Below are positions 36,314-45,660 of a DNA stretch of 64,000 nt, one piece after another. Source of the DNA: Trinickia caryophylli (GTDB lineage Bacteria; Pseudomonadota; Gammaproteobacteria; Burkholderiales; Burkholderiaceae); the NCBI RefSeq assembly GCF_034424545.1, contig NZ_CP139971.1:1240001-1304000 (forward strand), given 5' to 3'. The position numbers were made by a program, and so were the translations under genes. The notes under the pieces were generated by a model. It saw nothing but the letters and a program-made list of their open reading frames with translations, did not search any database and was not told the origin of the DNA. Every line of letters begins with the position of its first letter. Position 1 is the stretch's first letter.

Positions 36314-37348
36314 ATGCATGCACTCGTCATTCACGCACCGCTCGATCTGCGCATCGAGGAGGTGCCCACGCCCGAACCGGAAGCCAACCAGTTGCTGGTG
36401 CGGGTTCGAGCCGGCGGCATCTGCGGCTCCGACCTTCACTACTTCAATCACGGCGGTTTCGGCACGGTCCGCATCAAGGAGCCGATGGTGCTCGGCCACG
36501 AAGTGGCCGGCGCTGTCTCGCGCGTAGGAACCGGTGTGACGGACATGCCGGCCGGCACGCGCATCTCCATCAGTCCGAGCCGGCCTTGCGGGTTGTGCCA
36601 ATACTGCCAGCAAGGGCTGCAAAACCACTGTCTGGATATGCGCTACTACGGCAGCGCGATGCGCACGCCGCACGTGCAGGGCGCGTTCCAGCAGGAAATC
36701 GTGATCGACCGTTCGCAGGCCCACGTGGTGGCGGATTCGTTGAGCGATGCCGAAGCGGCCATGGCCGAGCCGCTCTCCGTTGCGCTGCATGCGGTGCGGC
36801 GCGCGGGTCCGCTGCTCGGCAAGCGGGTGCTGGTAACAGGTTGCGGGCCGATCGGCGCATTGATCGTGGCCGCCGCGCGTCGAGCCGGCGTCGCTACAAT
36901 CGTGGTGACCGATGTCAACACGCTGCCCCTTGAAAGCGCGAAGAAGGTCGGCGCGGACCTTGCGATCAACATCGCCGAAACGCCGGATGGGCTAAAGCCG
37001 TTTGCCGTCGACAAAGGCACGTTCGACGTTCTGTTCGAGGCGAGCGGCAACGCGGCGGCGTTGCGTGGCGCATTCGATGTGCTCAAGCCGCGCGGGGTGA
37101 TCGTCCAGGTGGGACTCGGCGGAGATATCGCATTACCCATCAACGTGATCGTGGCGAAAGAATTCGATCTGCGCGGCGCGTTCCGTTTCCACGAAGAGTT
37201 CGCTGTGGCTGTCGAATTGCTGAACAAGGGTTTGATCGACGTAAAGCCCCTGATTTCAGGCATTTTCCCGTATCAGGATTCGGTCAAGGCGTTTCAGACC
37301 GCCGGCGATCGCTCGAAGTCGATGAAGGTGCTGGTGAGTTTCGATTGA
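36314..37348 (+). CDS. idnD: L-idonate 5-dehydrogenase (zinc alcohol dehydrogenase family)
   Basis: 344 residues. Catalytic zinc ligands are seen in AGGICGSDLHYF (Cys) and LGHEVAG (His-Glu). The structural zinc Cys cluster is CGLCQYCQQGLQNHC, and the Rossmann loop VTGCGPIGALIV. HYFNHGGFGTVRIKEPM is the IdnD hallmark. It oxidises L-idonate to 5-keto-gluconate, the substrate of the idnO-type enzyme at 17322-18095, whose product is phosphorylated by the gntK product. The three steps are split over 19 kb here. Preceded by copy E and followed by a strong terminator. Confidence 0.9.
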   Translation: MHALVIHAPLDLRIEEVPTPEPEANQLLVRVRAGGICGSDLHYFNHGGFGTVRIKEPMVLGHEVAGAVSRVGTGVTDMPAGTRISISPSRPCGLCQYCQQGLQNHCLDMRYYGSAMRTPHVQGAFQQEIVIDRSQAHVVADSLSDAEAAMAEPLSVALHAVRRAGPLLGKRVLVTGCGPIGALIVAAARRAGVATIVVTDVNTLPLESAKKVGADLAINIAETPDGLKPFAVDKGTFDVLFEASGNAAALRGAFDVLKPRGVIVQVGLGGDIALPINVIVAKEFDLRGAFRFHEEFAVAVELLNKGLIDVKPLISGIFPYQDSVKAFQTAGDRSKSMKVLVSFD

Positions 37349-37410
37349 ATGGATAGTGTGTGAAGCGGCGATTGCGTAACTGGATTGCCGCATCACGAAG
37401 GACCATGAAA

Positions 37411-37446
37411 AAGCCGACGTCGAAACTCAGACGTCGGCTTTTTTTG
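37411..37446. terminator. Bidirectional intrinsic terminator between idnD and rraA-like gene
   Basis: Arms AAGCCGACGTC and GACGTCGGCTT are perfectly complementary around an 8-nt loop. The hairpin is followed by seven T on the plus strand and has an A run on the left, so it works in both directions. It closes the idnD unit and the convergent rraA-like gene. Confidence 0.93.
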
Positions 37447-37464
37447 CACTACACCACGCGTTGC

Positions 37465-38133
37465 TCAGTTATTGCAGCGCGCTTCGAGCGCGTCGATGAA
37501 TGCGCGGTTCCAGCGGCCTTCCTTCATCGCCCGCATGGTTTCTGCCTCCGCTTCCAGAACAGCCAGCGCTTTCTCGATCACATGCGCGGCATCGTCCTGC
37601 GGAATGGCCAGCAAACCATCCTGATCGCCGACGACGATATCGCCAGGATTTACCACCATGCCGCCCACCGACACCGGCACGTTGATCTCACCGGGACCGT
37701 CCTTATACGGACCACGATGCGTGACGCCACGTGCGTACACCGGAAAATCCCGCTCGCGGATTTCCGCGACATCGCGAATCGCGCCATCCACCACTAGGCC
37801 GACGACACCTACGTGAGCGGCGTAGAACGACAGAATTCCGCCGACCACGGCGTTGTTGAGATCGCCGCCCGCGTCCACGACCAGCACGTCGCCAGGACGG
37901 CAAAACTCCAGCGCCCGCAAGTAAGTCAGGTTATCGCCGCCGCGCGAGCGCACGGTGACCGCGGTGCCCGCCATGGTCTGCTTGCTGGGCTTCTGATACG
38001 GATGCAGTCCCACACTGCCGATGTTGCGATGCATACTGTCGCTGAGCGCGGAGACGGGGATGCCACGCAACGCGGTGAGAATCGTATCGGCAGCTTGAGT
38101 CGCCGAAGGGTTTTTCCTGATGGCTTTGTACAT
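37465..38133 (-). CDS. RraA-family protein (HMG/CHA aldolase-like)
   Basis: 222 residues from ATG 38133; the longer frame reads through the regulatory element. GGILSFYAAHVGVVGLVVDG then AIRD carries the catalytic Arg-Asp. NVPVSVGGMVVNPGDIVVGD completes the family pattern. It is only distantly like the copy at 3944-4627 (for example GGILSFYA against GGLMTGLA), so it is a paralogue with probably different substrate. Under copy C, it belongs to the suggested Nac-like regulon. Possible reactions are retro-aldol cleavage to pyruvate or oxaloacetate decarboxylation. Confidence 0.88.
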   Translation of the reverse strand: MYKAIRKNPSATQAADTILTALRGIPVSALSDSMHRNIGSVGLHPYQKPSKQTMAGTAVTVRSRGGDNLTYLRALEFCRPGDVLVVDAGGDLNNAVVGGILSFYAAHVGVVGLVVDGAIRDVAEIRERDFPVYARGVTHRGPYKDGPGEINVPVSVGGMVVNPGDIVVGDQDGLLAIPQDDAAHVIEKALAVLEAEAETMRAMKEGRWNRAFIDALEARCNN

Positions 38134-38197
38134 GATTGATCCAGGCTTCCGGGTGGCTGATACATGGATACAACGGTATATCGCCTCCGCGAGTCGC

Positions 38198-38238
38198 GCC
38201 AAGACGGCTTCGCTCTTGCACGATAACAAATGCTTATG
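38198..38238 (-). promoter_or_regulatory. Putative Nac-type LysR binding element, copy C (upstream of rraA-like gene)
   Basis: Read towards the rraA-like gene this element begins CATAAGCATTTGTTATCG and ends CCGTCTTGGC, with ATA-N9-TAT and GTCTT in register with the other copies. Its near edge is 64 bp from the start codon. The spacer differs, but the two outer blocks are intact. Confidence 0.8.
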
Positions 38239-39458
38239 AGAGCGCGGAACGCTCTCAAGCTGCATATCGTTGCACCCCAGCTCGGGCGAGAAGGACGCCA
38301 TACGGCGAGATGTGTGATCTGATCCCTAACCGCCCGGCTGCCACGCAGACGAAGTTGCCTTGAAGGGTGATGAAGGTAGCCTACATGTTGTCGTCGCGGG
38401 TAGAGTCGAATTGCGGCGCGGTATCATTATGTTTGGCTCATCTGTATCCGCCCCTCTCGTTTTGGCGGTATCCGAGTATCCTTGCCTTAACCCGTCTCCA
38501 CGACCCGCTAATCGAACCCGACGTGCAGACCTCCCGCATCCGGCCCTCGGACAAGACATCACACCTTCGTACACGGCAAGTCACTACCAAGACCCCCGGT
38601 AGACAAACGAGACCGAAGTGCACGTAGAGGCGCGAGAGCGGATAGTTCCCGCCCCGCGCGATGCCTCACCTTGTTCCCGCTAAGAAGCCACCAAGCGCCG
38701 TGCTGAAAGTGTTACGACCGGTTCAAAATGTCTGACAAGAGGCCGCCTTCCGACACTCTAGATGGCGAGGGAACCGTGACGCGCACGGCGACTACGTCGC
38801 CTTCGCGATTGAAGGCTATTCCACCCTGTGTGCGCAGATCACGGCAAGCCCCGGTGTGAGCCCCGCCCCATGCCGCCCGTAGCGGTCTCGCGATTGCTCG
38901 ACTCGGGAGAACCGACTCAGTAACCTAATCCGAGCGCACAATGCGCGCAGTCCGCGCAACTCTCGGTTCCCCGGATAGTTTCAAGCATATTGTTTACATC
39001 ATATGGCGGCTACCCCTGTGAAGGCTGGACATTCCAGCGCTTTCCGCGCTTGAACTTAACTGAAACCACCTTAGCAACAAGATATGACGAAATGAAGCGA
39101 ATGACGGTCGCGCCGGCGGATACCAAGATACCGGCCACCTTCACCTCATGTCCCGACGGCTGGAGGTTCGTCACGACGCCACCATCATCGCTTGCATCGC
39201 AGATGCATCTGGTCAATCGCGCCGACGAGCTGTTGGCGGGATCATTGCCGCTCAGCTACGCCTCGACGTCGCCTGAATCGAACCCGGTGCCGTACCGCCA
39301 TTCGCTATCAACATGCTGTCATGAATGGCCGTGGTCGGACGGTCGCTGACGGCCGTCACAATGCCGCTCGGATCTGGTGCGTTGATCGTGACTTACTGTA
39401 GTCAGTTTGCTCGTTCGCAACGCCGTGCGCGGCAGCGGTGAATGCGCTTGTTGCAACG
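38239..39458. other. Long intergenic region without supported gene
   Basis: About 1.2 kb. Several overlapping frames of 60-120 codons are open on both strands, but none has a credible start signal or natural composition. The stretch 38990-39220 is lower in GC than its surroundings. On the minus strand one frame (from 39216) has a protein-like stretch VKVAGILVSAGATVIRFISS that I cannot assign. Probably decayed accessory DNA between the Nac-like regulon and the next LysR cluster. Confidence 0.5.
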
Positions 39459-40397
39459 TTACACCGCAGACGCCCGAATCGCCCGCTTCAGCATATCAAG
39501 CGTTCGGTCACCTTGAGCGTCACGCCGGGTAATGACGCTCACCGCGGGCAGCGAAAAATCGAGATCGACCGGTAAGACTCGCCACGTACCTTCCTGCACG
39601 ATCTCGTCTGCCAGATCTCGCGGAAGCAGCGTGACGCTCGTCGGATCGGCGGCCAGTACCGCCTTGATGACCGAGACCGAACTCGTTTCGACGTGTGCCT
39701 CGCGGATCACCACCTTGCTTTGGACGAGCATTTCCCCGAAAGCACGACGCGTCGGGGTCCCTTTGGGCGGCAACACCCATTCTGCGTTGGAGAAATCTTT
39801 AATCGTCAGTTTCCGGTTTTTCGGCAATGCATAGGTTCGACACGAAAGCAGCACTGGTTGCTGCGTGTAGAGGATTTCCTGCTCTAATTCTCCAGAGTTT
39901 TCATGCGTCAGTCTGGCGATGACGCAGTCAAGCTCATGGTTTCGCAGCATTCTGACTAGCGTGTCAGTATCTCCGTCGCAAATGACGAACCGATAGCTGA
40001 AGCCCTGCTGGCGAAGCATATCCATTGTCTTCGTGAGTAGTGAATGCGCGACGAACGGGATCAATCCAATCCTCACGACTCCTCGAAGACCATCTTGCAA
40101 TGCGATCAATTCGTCAGCCAAGTTACGAAGATCCGCAAGGAAGTTCGAACTTCGTAGGGCAAGCACGTCGGCAGCCGCTGTTGGTGTTAGTCCGCGTGAG
40201 GTCCGGTCGAACAGCACCGCGCCGACAATCTCCTCCATCTCCCTTAGCGCCTTGGTGATGGCGGGCTGACTCAAACACAATTCGTCAGCCACCTTGCGCA
40301 ATGTGCGATGGCGGTAGATCGAAGACAGCAGCACGAAGTGCCTCGCTTTCAATCGATGCGTCAATGTGATCCAACGCTGCTCTTCCCGTTTTTGCAC
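39459..40397 (-). CDS. LysR-family transcriptional regulator
   Basis: 312 residues. The helix-turn-helix region reads LRKVADELCLSQPAITKALR followed by EMEEIVGAVLFDRTSRGLTP. The effector domain has IGLIPFVAHSLLTKTMDMLR. It resembles the GbpR/PcaQ-like group. The gene is divergent from the MBL hydrolase gene 116 bp away, so it probably controls the hydrolase and MHS transporter. The shared gap contains ATAA-TCAG-TTAT near 40437 and two direct GTTATC-type repeats that could be its binding site. Confidence 0.9.
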   Translation of the reverse strand: MQKREEQRWITLTHRLKARHFVLLSSIYRHRTLRKVADELCLSQPAITKALREMEEIVGAVLFDRTSRGLTPTAAADVLALRSSNFLADLRNLADELIALQDGLRGVVRIGLIPFVAHSLLTKTMDMLRQQGFSYRFVICDGDTDTLVRMLRNHELDCVIARLTHENSGELEQEILYTQQPVLLSCRTYALPKNRKLTIKDFSNAEWVLPPKGTPTRRAFGEMLVQSKVVIREAHVETSSVSVIKAVLAADPTSVTLLPRDLADEIVQEGTWRVLPVDLDFSLPAVSVITRRDAQGDRTLDMLKRAIRASAV

Positions 40398-40513
40398 CGG
40401 ATTTCCATTTGGTTATCCAGCGATCAGTATATTTCAATAATCAGTTATCTGGTCGGCCTAGTATGGATCACAAGGGTGCTCGACGCGCGCCGCCTCTTTG
40501 ATTTGGAGATCAG

Positions 40514-41398
40514 ATGAAACTTTGGCTTCTGGGGACCGGCACGCCGACCCCTTCAACACAGCGGATGTGCTCGGGGTACCTCGTGGAGGCCGACGGCGAC
40601 CATATCGTTTTCGATCATGGATTCGGCGCCCACCATCGCCTGCTCGAACTTGGTGTGCCGGCTACGGGCATCTCGCACGCATTTTTCAGCCACCACCACT
40701 ACGATCACATGGGCGACTACCCCAGGCTTTTGCTCACGCGCTGGGACCAGGGTGCCGGTCGGATTCCGGAACTGAGGGTGTACGGGCCGCCGCCGCTTCA
40801 AGAGATCAGCAACCGGCTCTTCGGCGACGACGGCGCATTTGGCCCTGACCTGATATCCCGCACCGAGAACCAGGCAAGCATCGACGTCTATCATGCGCGC
40901 GGTGGGAAGGGTCCCCGCCTGAAGCCGCAACCCATCATAACTGAGCTGTCACCCAATTCAGTCGTCGAAAACCAGGGGTGGACGGTACGTGCAGTTCCCG
41001 TGAACCACTTTGCTCCGCACCTCGTCTCCTTCGGCTATCGCATTGACTGTAACGGCCAATCGATTGTGTACTCCGGCGACAGCGGCCCGTGCCCGGCGCT
41101 CAATCGACTGGCCCAAGATTGCGACGTACTGGTCCACATGTGCCACTACCTGACGGGTACAGAACCGAGCAAAACTTTTGCTGCGTTTACCTCTGGCCAT
41201 CTCGAAGTGGCGGAAGCAGCCAGACAGGCAAACGCGAAGAATCTCGTGATATCGCACGTCACCGAACAATTCGACAAACCAGGCTTGCGCGAGCGCGTTA
41301 TCGTCGAAATGAGTCGAATCTATAGCGGCAACATCATCTTTGGCGCTGACAAGATGGAGATTCCCGTAACGGCCCCGCAGGCAAGCAAGCTCGATTGA
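40514..41398 (+). CDS. MBL-fold metallo-hydrolase (RNase Z-like superfamily)
   Basis: 294 residues. Begins MKLWLLGTGTPTPS, with the metal motif FFSHHHYDHMGD (HxHxDH), IVYSGDSGPCP (metal Asp) and late His in ISHVTEQFD. No tRNase exosite insertion is obvious, so it is more likely a small-molecule or ester hydrolase. An operon with an MHS transporter and a divergent LysR gene suggests a catabolic lactonase or esterase for an imported acid. Confidence 0.87.
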   Translation: MKLWLLGTGTPTPSTQRMCSGYLVEADGDHIVFDHGFGAHHRLLELGVPATGISHAFFSHHHYDHMGDYPRLLLTRWDQGAGRIPELRVYGPPPLQEISNRLFGDDGAFGPDLISRTENQASIDVYHARGGKGPRLKPQPIITELSPNSVVENQGWTVRAVPVNHFAPHLVSFGYRIDCNGQSIVYSGDSGPCPALNRLAQDCDVLVHMCHYLTGTEPSKTFAAFTSGHLEVAEAARQANAKNLVISHVTEQFDKPGLRERVIVEMSRIYSGNIIFGADKMEIPVTAPQASKLD

Positions 41399-41457
41399 CC
41401 GCTGCACTTGCGGCCAGCGCTTCGCGCGCCATTTACCAGAGACTATCGAGGTTTCCC

Positions 41458-42771
41458 TTGAAAATGCTAGAGCAACCCATCAGTCCCTCGCCGTTCCAGG
41501 CAGATAACGTCACGCATCCAACCGTCGAGAAAAAAGTTATCGTTGCTGCCGTCATCGGTACGACCCTTGAGTGGTACGACTTGTTCGCGTACCTATATTT
41601 TTCAGTGACGATATCAAAACTCTTTTTTCCGCATGCCGATCCTCTTGTATCTCTGCTCGCGACTGTCGGGACGTTTGGCGGTTCATATCTGGTGAAGCCA
41701 CTCGGCGCGCTTGTGCTCAGTTCGTACGCCGACCGGGTGAGCGCGAAGGCAGCGCTGACGCTTACAGTCACCCTGATGGGGGTTGGAACGGCGATGATCG
41801 CATTTACGCCGACGTATGCTTGCATGGGCGTAGCAGCGACCGCAGTAATGGTCGCGGCGCGACTGATCCAGGGGTTTTCGTCCGGCGGAGAATACGGGTC
41901 GGGAATCTCGTTTATCGTCCAGCGTGCTCCCATCAACAGCCGTGGGTTCTATGCGAGTTTCCAGGTCGCCGCGCAAGGGTTGACCTCGATTTTTGCGGGG
42001 CTGACCGGCGTCCTCGTCTCGACGACGCTCACGACGGAACAAGTTTCTGACTGGGGATGGCGTGTTCCGTTCCTCATTGGTCTCGTGATCATTCCTGTCG
42101 CCGTCTATATTCGGCGCAACATTTCGGAAGTGGACGACAATACGATTGCCTCGCGGCACGCCACGCCTGTGCGCGAAGCCATTTTCGGATACCCACTCCT
42201 GTGCGTCCTTTCGATCGGGACTTTTGTACTGGTATCGGTTTCCTCATATGCGCTTGCGTATTATCTGCCGACCTACGCGGTACGCACGCTGGGGCTCTCG
42301 CAGACGAGCGCCTTCGGCGCAACGATCCTGACGGGTTGCGTTCAGGCAGCATGCGCGCCGCTATTCGGAGGCCTGTCCGATCGCCTGGGGCGGCTTCGCG
42401 TGATGCGAACAGCCGCCATACTGATGGCAGTAGTGGTAATACCGGCATTTCATTTCGTGGTCTCGAATCCGGGCATCGCATCATTGCTCGTTAGTCAGTG
42501 TGTGCTCGGTGTAATCATGACGGCCTACCAGGCGCCGATGCCGGCTCTGCTGTGTGATCTGTTTCCTCCGGCTGTCCGAACCGTCGGCATCTCGGTCGCC
42601 CATGACTTCACCGCCGCGACGTTCGGTGGTTTCACGCCGTTCCTGATTACATTACTCATCGCTGCAACCGGCTCGAAAATCGTACCTGGCTTGTATGTTG
42701 GATCTGCCGCGGCGCTCAGCGCCGTCTGCATCACGCTTGTCACCCGGCATGCTCGTGCACTGAGCCGGTAA
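41458..42771 (+). CDS. MFS transporter, metabolite:H+ symporter (MHS) family
   Basis: About 436-438 residues from TTG 41458 or ATG 41464; GAGG lies 6 bp before TTG. The frame is open up to the hydrolase stop but that leader is not membrane-like. The MHS pattern is clear: VIGTTLEWYDLFAYLYFSV, FGGSYLVKPLGALVLSSYAD, and RLIQGFSSGGEYGSGISFI. Twelve hydrophobic segments. Family members import citrate, ketoglutarate, shikimate or proline-type compounds. It lies 60 bp after the hydrolase, in the same transcription unit. Confidence 0.88.
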   Translation: MKMLEQPISPSPFQADNVTHPTVEKKVIVAAVIGTTLEWYDLFAYLYFSVTISKLFFPHADPLVSLLATVGTFGGSYLVKPLGALVLSSYADRVSAKAALTLTVTLMGVGTAMIAFTPTYACMGVAATAVMVAARLIQGFSSGGEYGSGISFIVQRAPINSRGFYASFQVAAQGLTSIFAGLTGVLVSTTLTTEQVSDWGWRVPFLIGLVIIPVAVYIRRNISEVDDNTIASRHATPVREAIFGYPLLCVLSIGTFVLVSVSSYALAYYLPTYAVRTLGLSQTSAFGATILTGCVQAACAPLFGGLSDRLGRLRVMRTAAILMAVVVIPAFHFVVSNPGIASLLVSQCVLGVIMTAYQAPMPALLCDLFPPAVRTVGISVAHDFTAATFGGFTPFLITLLIAATGSKIVPGLYVGSAAALSAVCITLVTRHARALSR

Positions 42772-42925
42772 CACCAGCCACCTTGACTGAGAAGCCGGTA
42801 TGCGATCGTGCCCACTCGGAAGGCAGACTTGCATGCGACAGCTTGGAAGTGTGGCCTGGAAGTTGTAAGCGCGCAGAAATGGACGTCTGGAACTCTTTGA
42901 TCTGAGCGTGCTCCACTGTTTTCGA

Positions 42926-43393
42926 TGAACTGACCCCGGAATGTTGGACACGTTGACGTTAGTTATGCTTATAATTCATCCGGTATGAACTGGACTAAGT
43001 CCGCGTAATCTTAGCTTGATCCAATCATGGTTGTGATAGTGAATGTAGTCTTTGATGCAAGCTTGCAGTTCGTCGATGTTGCGAAACCTGTTCAGGTGGA
43101 AGAATTCAGACTTGAGCGTTCCGAAGAAGCTTTCCATCGTGGCGTTATCGAGGCAATTTCCTTTACGCGACATGCTCTGTCTGACTCTCTGCTGTTTTAG
43201 CCGACGGCTATAAACAGGCATCTGGTACTGCCAGCCCTGACCGGAATGCAATATCGGCTTGTCACGTGGCCCAAGCTTCACAAAGGCCTTATTCAGCATC
43301 GTGTTGACCATGTCGAATAGCGGACGTCGTGCCGTCTCGTAGGCGATAATTTCGCCGTTATAAAGATCAAGAACCGGAGAAAGATGGAGCTTC
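42926..43393 (-). mobile_element. IS3-family remnant (3' part of transposase and one end)
   Basis: The minus strand encodes the C-terminal part of an IS3-type OrfB integrase: LDLYNGEIIAYETARRP, LHSGQGWQYQM, SMSRKGNCLDNATMESFFGT (third catalytic Glu region) and YIHYHNHDWIKLRLRGLSPV. The end TGAACTGACCCCGGAATG at 42926 looks like the terminal inverted repeat. The 5' two thirds are missing; the upstream junction near 43393 cuts into an integrase gene. Not functional. Confidence 0.82.
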
Positions 43394-43394
43394 T

Positions 43395-43888
43395 GGCGTA
43401 GACCGTATTAATTTTGTCACCGTTGCGACGTCCTGATCGTCGTACCACTTAAGGATCCGACGTGCAGCGAGCATCAGTCCCTCGCGCGTCTTGATCCGCA
43501 AACCACGGACGTCCTGTAGATACCTACCGTATTCGCGCAGGACCTCTGAGTCCAAACACTGCGGTTCTGCGTGACGCCTGATTGACGATCCAGAAACAAC
43601 CTGGAGCAGGTGGCGTATCGCAGTTCGCGAGCTGAGGCGTTGGCGCCGATCGATGCAACGATCGAGAAAGCGTTCGACCAAATCTGAATTGATCGAGCGT
43701 GGATCCTTGCACCCGACCTGACTCAAGAATCGGTCAAATTGCGCGATACGCGCGAGGTAGACCTTGGCAGACGCGGGTTTGTAACCCGTCTCTGACAGCC
43801 GGGCGGCGATGCGGTCCATCTCGCCACCAAGCGTGCCAGCGCGTAAGCGATTTAAGACCCTGGGGTACTGATAATAGAACTCCAACAT
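43395..43888 (-). pseudogene. Truncated tyrosine recombinase/integrase, N-terminal part
   Basis: About 160 residues with a SAM-like core-binding domain: SAKVYLARIAQFDRFLSQVG and INSDLVERFLDRCIDRRQRL. The second ATG at 43888 fits the AGGAGG site better than 43894. The catalytic domain (R..H-x-x-R..Y) is missing because the frame runs into the IS3 remnant near 43393. The tail after RRILKWYDDQDVATVTKLIR is junction sequence. It was probably part of a multi-recombinase transposition set. Confidence 0.72.
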
Positions 43889-43953
43889 GATCATTTCCTC
43901 CTATGACAGACGCCGGAAAATTAGCGCGTCAAGGGAGATTGAATGCTCAAAAA

Positions 43954-44151
43954 TTATGTGGCGGAAATGCCTGGGATTCTGATGCCCCGCTGCCTCGCTA
44001 GGCTCACGCGAAACATAACGGGCGCCGTCACATAAGAAGGGACTCGCTCAAGCACGGTCTGCACCTTGGCGGCGAGACTGGTGAATCCGGCCCGCATGTC
44101 GGTCACGCCGGCAGCCAGCCACACACGCGTGCCGACAGGAAGACCAATCAC
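43954..44151 (-). pseudogene. tnpB: IS66-family TnpB, truncated
   Basis: The first 35 residues, [19 protein letters not shown] then [16 protein letters not shown], are the conserved start of IS66 TnpB. After that the frame turns into unrelated sequence ([13 protein letters not shown]), so the element was cut here and its tnpC is lost. It overlaps tnpA by 4 bp as in intact IS66 elements. Confidence 0.82.
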
Positions 44152-44606
44152 GTTTCAGCCTCCGCGGCGGCACGCAAAGTACGCAACACAACACGCAGCG
44201 TGGCTGCGTCGGGCGTGCCCTCAATCCGCACGCGTGCGATGCCGACGCAAATCTCGATCACTCCCGCGACGACGGGCTGGGCCTTGCTCTGCGACTGAAC
44301 GGGCAATGCAGCCACATTCTCAATCGTGCGTCCCTCGGGCGCCACTTCTACCGGCAACAGTATCGGCGGCTCATACTGTCCGGCCTGATAGGCTCGGCGC
44401 CATTTGAACAACAGATTCGTGTTGAGCCCGTGTTCCAGAGCCAGTCGCGCGACCGAGACACCCGGTTCACATGCCAGCTTTGCGAGTTCTCGCCGGAACT
44501 CGATGGGATGGTTGGGGATACCTTTACGTGTCCGTCTGGCTGCTGTTGCAATCTCAGGTGACAAAGTAGTCTCCACCACTCGTTTGGTGGGGCCTACTTT
44601 GTCCAC
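44148..44606 (-). CDS. tnpA: IS66-family accessory protein TnpA
   Basis: 152 residues with a helix-turn-helix N-terminal half: [20 protein letters not shown] followed by [22 protein letters not shown]-terminal part [20 protein letters not shown] is the usual end of IS66 OrfA. It is intact, but TnpB is truncated and TnpC is absent, so the element cannot transpose alone. The left element end GTAAGCG is at 44641-44647. Confidence 0.85.
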   Translation of the reverse strand: MDKVGPTKRVVETTLSPEIATAARRTRKGIPNHPIEFRRELAKLACEPGVSVARLALEHGLNTNLLFKWRRAYQAGQYEPPILLPVEVAPEGRTIENVAALPVQSQSKAQPVVAGVIEICVGIARVRIEGTPDAATLRVVLRTLRAAAEAET

Positions 44607-44640
44607 TTTGGCGCCATCGGTCTAGACGGTGCGCAAGCAA

Positions 44641-44647
44641 CGCTTAC
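44641..44647. repeat. Outer end of the IS66 remnant
   Basis: Read on the minus strand the element begins GTAAGCGTTGCTTGCGCACC, the usual type of IS66 terminus. It abuts an in-frame piece of a GGDEF gene, giving the exact insertion boundary on this side. The other end of the element is deleted. Confidence 0.6.
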
Positions 44648-44774
44648 GGCAGACACGGCCCTGTATTGGGCGAAGGCACGCGGTCGCAATCGGGTGGTCG
44701 AAGCTATGGAAATTGCCGAGCGTCAGTCGGTCTCCGAAAGCGAGGTCCCCATCGTTTCGGTCATTAAACCCTGA
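44648..44774 (+). pseudogene. 3' fragment of a diguanylate cyclase (GGDEF) gene
   Basis: Directly after the IS66 end, one plus-strand frame reads ADTALYWAKARGRNRVVEAM and continues to a TGA at 44772. ADxALYxAKxxGRNRV is the C-terminal signature of GGDEF domains. The catalytic GGDEF portion is gone. It shows that IS66 inserted into a diguanylate cyclase gene, of which only about 41 codons are left. Confidence 0.72.
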
Positions 44775-45660
44775 CATGGCCCGCAGCTCCTCCGCGATGC
44801 CGATGGCCGCTCCCGCGCCGCATCCCGCAAACACGCGTACAAACTCGACGCCGCGCCGTAGTGGCAAACAAAGTCATTGGCCGTACGATGCGAAGAAGCC
44901 ATTCTGACTGGCAAAGGCTGAGCGGCCGCTTTACGTCCAGAGTGTGTAAAAACGCATTGATCGCCTAAACCGAATCAACGCACTGAGACCGGGTGACTCA
45001 TGAAGCGATTCGTTGAAGGCGATGACCGCAAGCAGGTCGTGCTACTTCCCGAATGTGTCGATGACTACATTGGACAGGACAACCAGGTCAGAATCATACA
45101 CGCCTTCGTCGACGAGTTGGACCTTGCTGATCTTGGTTTTAACGGTACCACGCCGGCTATCACGGGCCGCCCGTCCTATCACCCACGCGTGATACGCAAG
45201 ATCTATATCTATGGCTCCCTGAACTGGCTTCCTTCAAGCAGGCGTCTTGAGCGTGAATGTCAGCGCAACGTCGAGTTGATGTGGTTAACGGGACGTCTGG
45301 CTCCGGACTTCAAGACGATCGCCGACTTTCGCCGTGACAGCGGCGCGGCCATTCGCAACGTATGCCGGCGTTTCGTCGAACTGTGCCGCGGGCTAAAGCT
45401 ACTATCCAGTGACATGGTGGCCATCGATGGTAGCAAGTTCAAGGCGTCAAACAGCAGAGACATCAACTATACGGCAAGCAAAATCGACAAGCGTCAGCAG
45501 CAGATCGAGGAAAGCGTTCAGCGGTATCTCGACCTGATTGAATCCGCAGACCGGATCAGTCCAACAGGTTTCGACGTGAAGACTGTTCGGCTTGACCTGC
45601 CCCCATCAAACCGGGCCAGTCGGAACCTAGTAAAGTTCGTTTTCGGAGAGGAAGACGAAC

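Noticed and set aside
38990..39349. 119-codon plus-strand frame in the long intergenic region
   Set aside because: No ribosome site, unusual composition and no recognised family.
41395..41457. Upstream TTG start for the MHS transporter overlapping the hydrolase stop
   Set aside because: Adds a non-conserved leader; GAGG lies before TTG 41458 and ATG 41464 at usable distance.
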